Shown: positions 12,895 to 14,814 of the stretch, one piece after another
How the letters are laid out: each line of letters begins with the position of its first letter
How positions within the stretch are numbered: the first letter of the stretch is position 1
NCBI GenBank assembly: GCA_900551145.1
Contig: URUQ01000018.1
Coordinates: 1-14,814, forward strand
Reading direction: 5' to 3'
From: an uncultured Eubacteriales bacterium
GTDB lineage: Bacteria > Bacillota > Clostridia > Christensenellales > CAG-917
DNA: 14,814 nucleotides
Translations under genes and position numbers: made by a program
The notes under the pieces: model-generated
Seen by the model: only the letters and a program-made list of their open reading frames with translations
What the model was told of the DNA's origin: nothing
Database searches by the model: none

Positions 12895-14700
12895 ATGGTT
12901 GATTTCAAGGCAAAAATAAAAGACGTACCCGACAATCCCGGCGTGTATATGATGCTGGACGATAGGGGCGAAATAATCTACGTCGGCAAAGCTAAAAACC
13001 TCAAAAACAGGCTTCGCTCTTATTTCTTTAACCTTTCGGGGCGTCCAAAGAAAGTGTCCGCTATGCTCGAACACGTGGCGGATTTTCGTTATATTATTTG
13101 CGCAAGCGAAGTGGATGCTTTGCTCACGGAAAACAACCTTATAAAAAAGCACACTCCGAGATACAACATTCTTCTCAAAGACGACAAAGCGTACCCGTTT
13201 TTGCGTATCGATATGCACGAAAAGTATCCCACGATACAACTCGTGCGCAAGCTCAAAAACGACGGCGCAAAGTATTTCGGACCTTATATGCAATCGGTCA
13301 ACATCAGAGATATATTCGACTTGATACACACGGCATTTAGCATAAGAGATTGCAATCGCGATATGTCCAAGCCGTCGCGCCCGTGTCTCAATATGCATCT
13401 CGGGCGTTGTCTTGCGCCTTGCACGCAAAAGGTGAGCGAGGAAGAATACAAAGCCGAAATGCAAAGAGTCATAGACTTTTTGAGGGGCAACGACAGAGAG
13501 GTGGAGAGGGTTCTCACGCAAAAAATGCAAAAATTTGCGGAAGAGGAAAACTACGAAGTTGCGCTCAATTACCGCAACAAACTCAAACTTCTCGACAAAC
13601 TCGTGCGCAAGCAAGTGAGCGCGCTTCCAAAAGATTTCAACCTCGATATATTCGCATTTGAGAGCAACGGCATAGTGTCGGCAATCAATATGCTCGTGGT
13701 GCGCGCGGGCAAACTCGTGGGCGGTGAAAACGTCGTTACGGACGGCGCGGACGAGGATATCGCAAGTTATATCTATCAATATTACAAAAACAATCCGCCT
13801 CTTTGCGACGAAATCGTCACCGATTGCGTTGCGGATACGGACAGTTTGGAAAGCGCAATCGCACCGCTTTGCGCACATACCGTCAAAGTGGTAGTGCCCA
13901 AACAAGGCGCAAGAAAGCAGTTGCTCGAACTTGCCCACTCCAACGCATACGACGCGATGACAAAGCACGGAAGCCAAGAAGAGCGCAGAATTTTGCGCAC
14001 GCAAGGCGCGGTGAGACAACTCGCGGATTTGCTTGGTTTGCACACGCTTCCCAACCGTATGGAGTGCTACGATATATCGCACATCTCGGGCACGGACAAG
14101 GTTGCGAGTATGGTGGTATTCGAGCACGGCGAGCCGAAAAAGGCACATTATCGCAAATTTAAAATCAAGACCGTCGAGGGCAACAACGACTTTGCTTGTA
14201 TGAAAGAAGTGCTTATCCGCAGATTTAACGAGCTAAAAACGAGTGAGGACGTCAGTTTTTCTTCTCGTCCCGACTTGCTCGTGATAGACGGCGGAAAGGG
14301 GCAACTCGGTTACGCCATGGAAGCACAGCGCGAAACGGGGTGCGAAGACATAGAAATACTCTCGCTTGCAAAGAGGGAGGAAGAGGTGTTCCTCGGCAGT
14401 GCGCCCACAACCTCGATTATGCTTCCAAAGGACAGCGTGGCTCTTCAATTGTTGCAAAGGATAAGAGACGAGGCGCATAGATTTGCAATCACGTTCCATA
14501 GAAATTTGCGTAGCAAACACCTCAGCGAAAGCATTCTTCGCAGTATAGACGGCGTGGGTGAAAAGACTTGCGCAAGGCTCATAAAAGAGTTTGGCTCGGT
14601 GGAAGAAATCAAGAGAAAAAGCGTTGAGGACTTGTCCAAGGTTGAGGGAATATCCGCCTCTTTCGCGCAGAAAATACTTGATGAATTAAATAAAAAATAA
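12895..14700 (+). CDS. uvrC: Excinuclease ABC subunit C
   Basis: UvrC makes both incisions around bulky DNA lesions in the UvrABC nucleotide-excision pathway. All domains are present in 601 aa. The GIY-YIG 3' nuclease comprises GVYMM (16-20), YVGKAKNL (29-36), R39 and E79. A cysteine cluster (C170-P-C-style LNMHLGRCLAPC) follows near 165-176, and then the UVR/UvrB-binding helix pair (EEENYEVALNYRNKL). The RNase-H-like 5' nuclease has CYDISHISG with D393, VIDGGKGQL with D465, and DEAHRFA. The helix-hairpin-helix DNA-binding end is IDGVGEKTCARLI...VEGISASFAQKIL. No Shine-Dalgarno precedes the ATG, and the upstream DNA is A-rich with a phased repeat. uvrA and uvrB are not in the window. Confidence 0.97.
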   Translation: MVDFKAKIKDVPDNPGVYMMLDDRGEIIYVGKAKNLKNRLRSYFFNLSGRPKKVSAMLEHVADFRYIICASEVDALLTENNLIKKHTPRYNILLKDDKAYPFLRIDMHEKYPTIQLVRKLKNDGAKYFGPYMQSVNIRDIFDLIHTAFSIRDCNRDMSKPSRPCLNMHLGRCLAPCTQKVSEEEYKAEMQRVIDFLRGNDREVERVLTQKMQKFAEEENYEVALNYRNKLKLLDKLVRKQVSALPKDFNLDIFAFESNGIVSAINMLVVRAGKLVGGENVVTDGADEDIASYIYQYYKNNPPLCDEIVTDCVADTDSLESAIAPLCAHTVKVVVPKQGARKQLLELAHSNAYDAMTKHGSQEERRILRTQGAVRQLADLLGLHTLPNRMECYDISHISGTDKVASMVVFEHGEPKKAHYRKFKIKTVEGNNDFACMKEVLIRRFNELKTSEDVSFSSRPDLLVIDGGKGQLGYAMEAQRETGCEDIEILSLAKREEEVFLGSAPTTSIMLPKDSVALQLLQRIRDEAHRFAITFHRNLRSKHLSESILRSIDGVGEKTCARLIKEFGSVEEIKRKSVEDLSKVEGISASFAQKILDELNKK

Positions 14701-14703
14701 AAC

Positions 14704-14750
14704 AACAAACTGCCTCAACGATAAGCAAATTATCGTTGAGACAGTTTGTT
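14704..14750 (+). terminator. Long hairpin terminator after uvrC
   Basis: AACAAACTG + CTCAACGATAA pairs with TTATCGTTGAG + CAGTTTGTT, 20 pairs with a single C/A mismatch, around the loop GCAAA. It starts 3 nt after the uvrC stop. The 3' arm ends TTTGTT. The stem is longer than most intrinsic terminators, so a small palindromic mobile element is an alternative. Confidence 0.7.
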
Positions 14751-14761
14751 ATATATCTCTA

Positions 14762-14814
14762 AATGCAACTTTCCCCCTTCCTCATGTGTTTCCCCTATTC
14801 CGTTCCCCCTCTGC
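14762..14814. repeat. Pyrimidine-rich terminal repeat, right copy
   Basis: This is the inverted counterpart of 13-66, 53 nt reaching the last base of the window, with one indel and one substitution. It lies directly after the uvrC terminator hairpin. The repeat probably continues beyond the window. Confidence 0.85.

Noticed and set aside
12826..14148. 440-aa open frame on the minus strand
   Set aside because: It is antisense to intact uvrC, with low-quality composition and no motif.
13..14814. A 14.8-kb transposon or integrated element bounded by the terminal inverted repeats
   Set aside because: The interior is housekeeping (prfA, thrC, trpS, uvrC) with no transposase, integrase or phage gene.

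Overview
The window looks like chromosomal DNA from an uncultured Bacillota (Firmicutes), most likely a gut-type Clostridia lineage. The reasons are the YqhQ-PrmC-RF1 neighbourhood, a DUF5685/J-like gene pair, a Clostridia-type isopropylmalate/Re-citrate-synthase-like enzyme, moderate GC content with AT-rich intergenic DNA, and AGGAGG-type ribosome binding sites on many genes. Assignment below class level is inference. The first and last ~55 bases are inverted copies of one purine-rich repeat, so the window may be a whole contig whose assembly stopped at a dispersed repeat.

Layout. Positions 1-232 hold repeat fragments and a probable promoter. Positions 233-4623 are a tight translation/metabolism operon: a YqhQ(DUF1385)-PrmC fusion, RF1 (prfA, 4-nt overlap) and a 2-isopropylmalate/Re-citrate synthase-like enzyme (12-nt gap). 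A near-consensus promoter at 4691-4719 then serves a small P-loop protein and threonine synthase. Tryptophanyl-tRNA synthetase follows, then an overlapping pair: a DUF5685 protein and a J-like/TPR protein with a cysteine-rich tail.

Positions 9260-9902 have no gene. This stretch is a dense island of inverted repeats. It contains a 55-nt imperfect hairpin, a ~28-nt direct repeat pair, an inverted copy of the repeat seen at 83-111, and an array of short hairpins. The stems in the array differ from unit to unit, but an invariant ATATCACT linker separates them. The array runs directly into the start of a six-helix membrane protein with an Asp/Asn-rich tail. After a perfect 38-bp palindrome come a minus-strand ArsR-type regulator, a divergent 62-aa membrane protein, a membrane-anchored PI-PLC-X-domain protein and uvrC. 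The window ends with a long terminator-like hairpin and the terminal repeat.

How the genes fit together. PrmC methylates the GGQ glutamine of RF1, so fusion and translational coupling place the modifying enzyme directly before its substrate. The remaining genes are ordinary housekeeping (Thr synthesis, Trp charging, DNA excision repair) mixed with poorly characterised envelope proteins. The most unusual material is non-coding: the hairpin array and the dispersed repeats.
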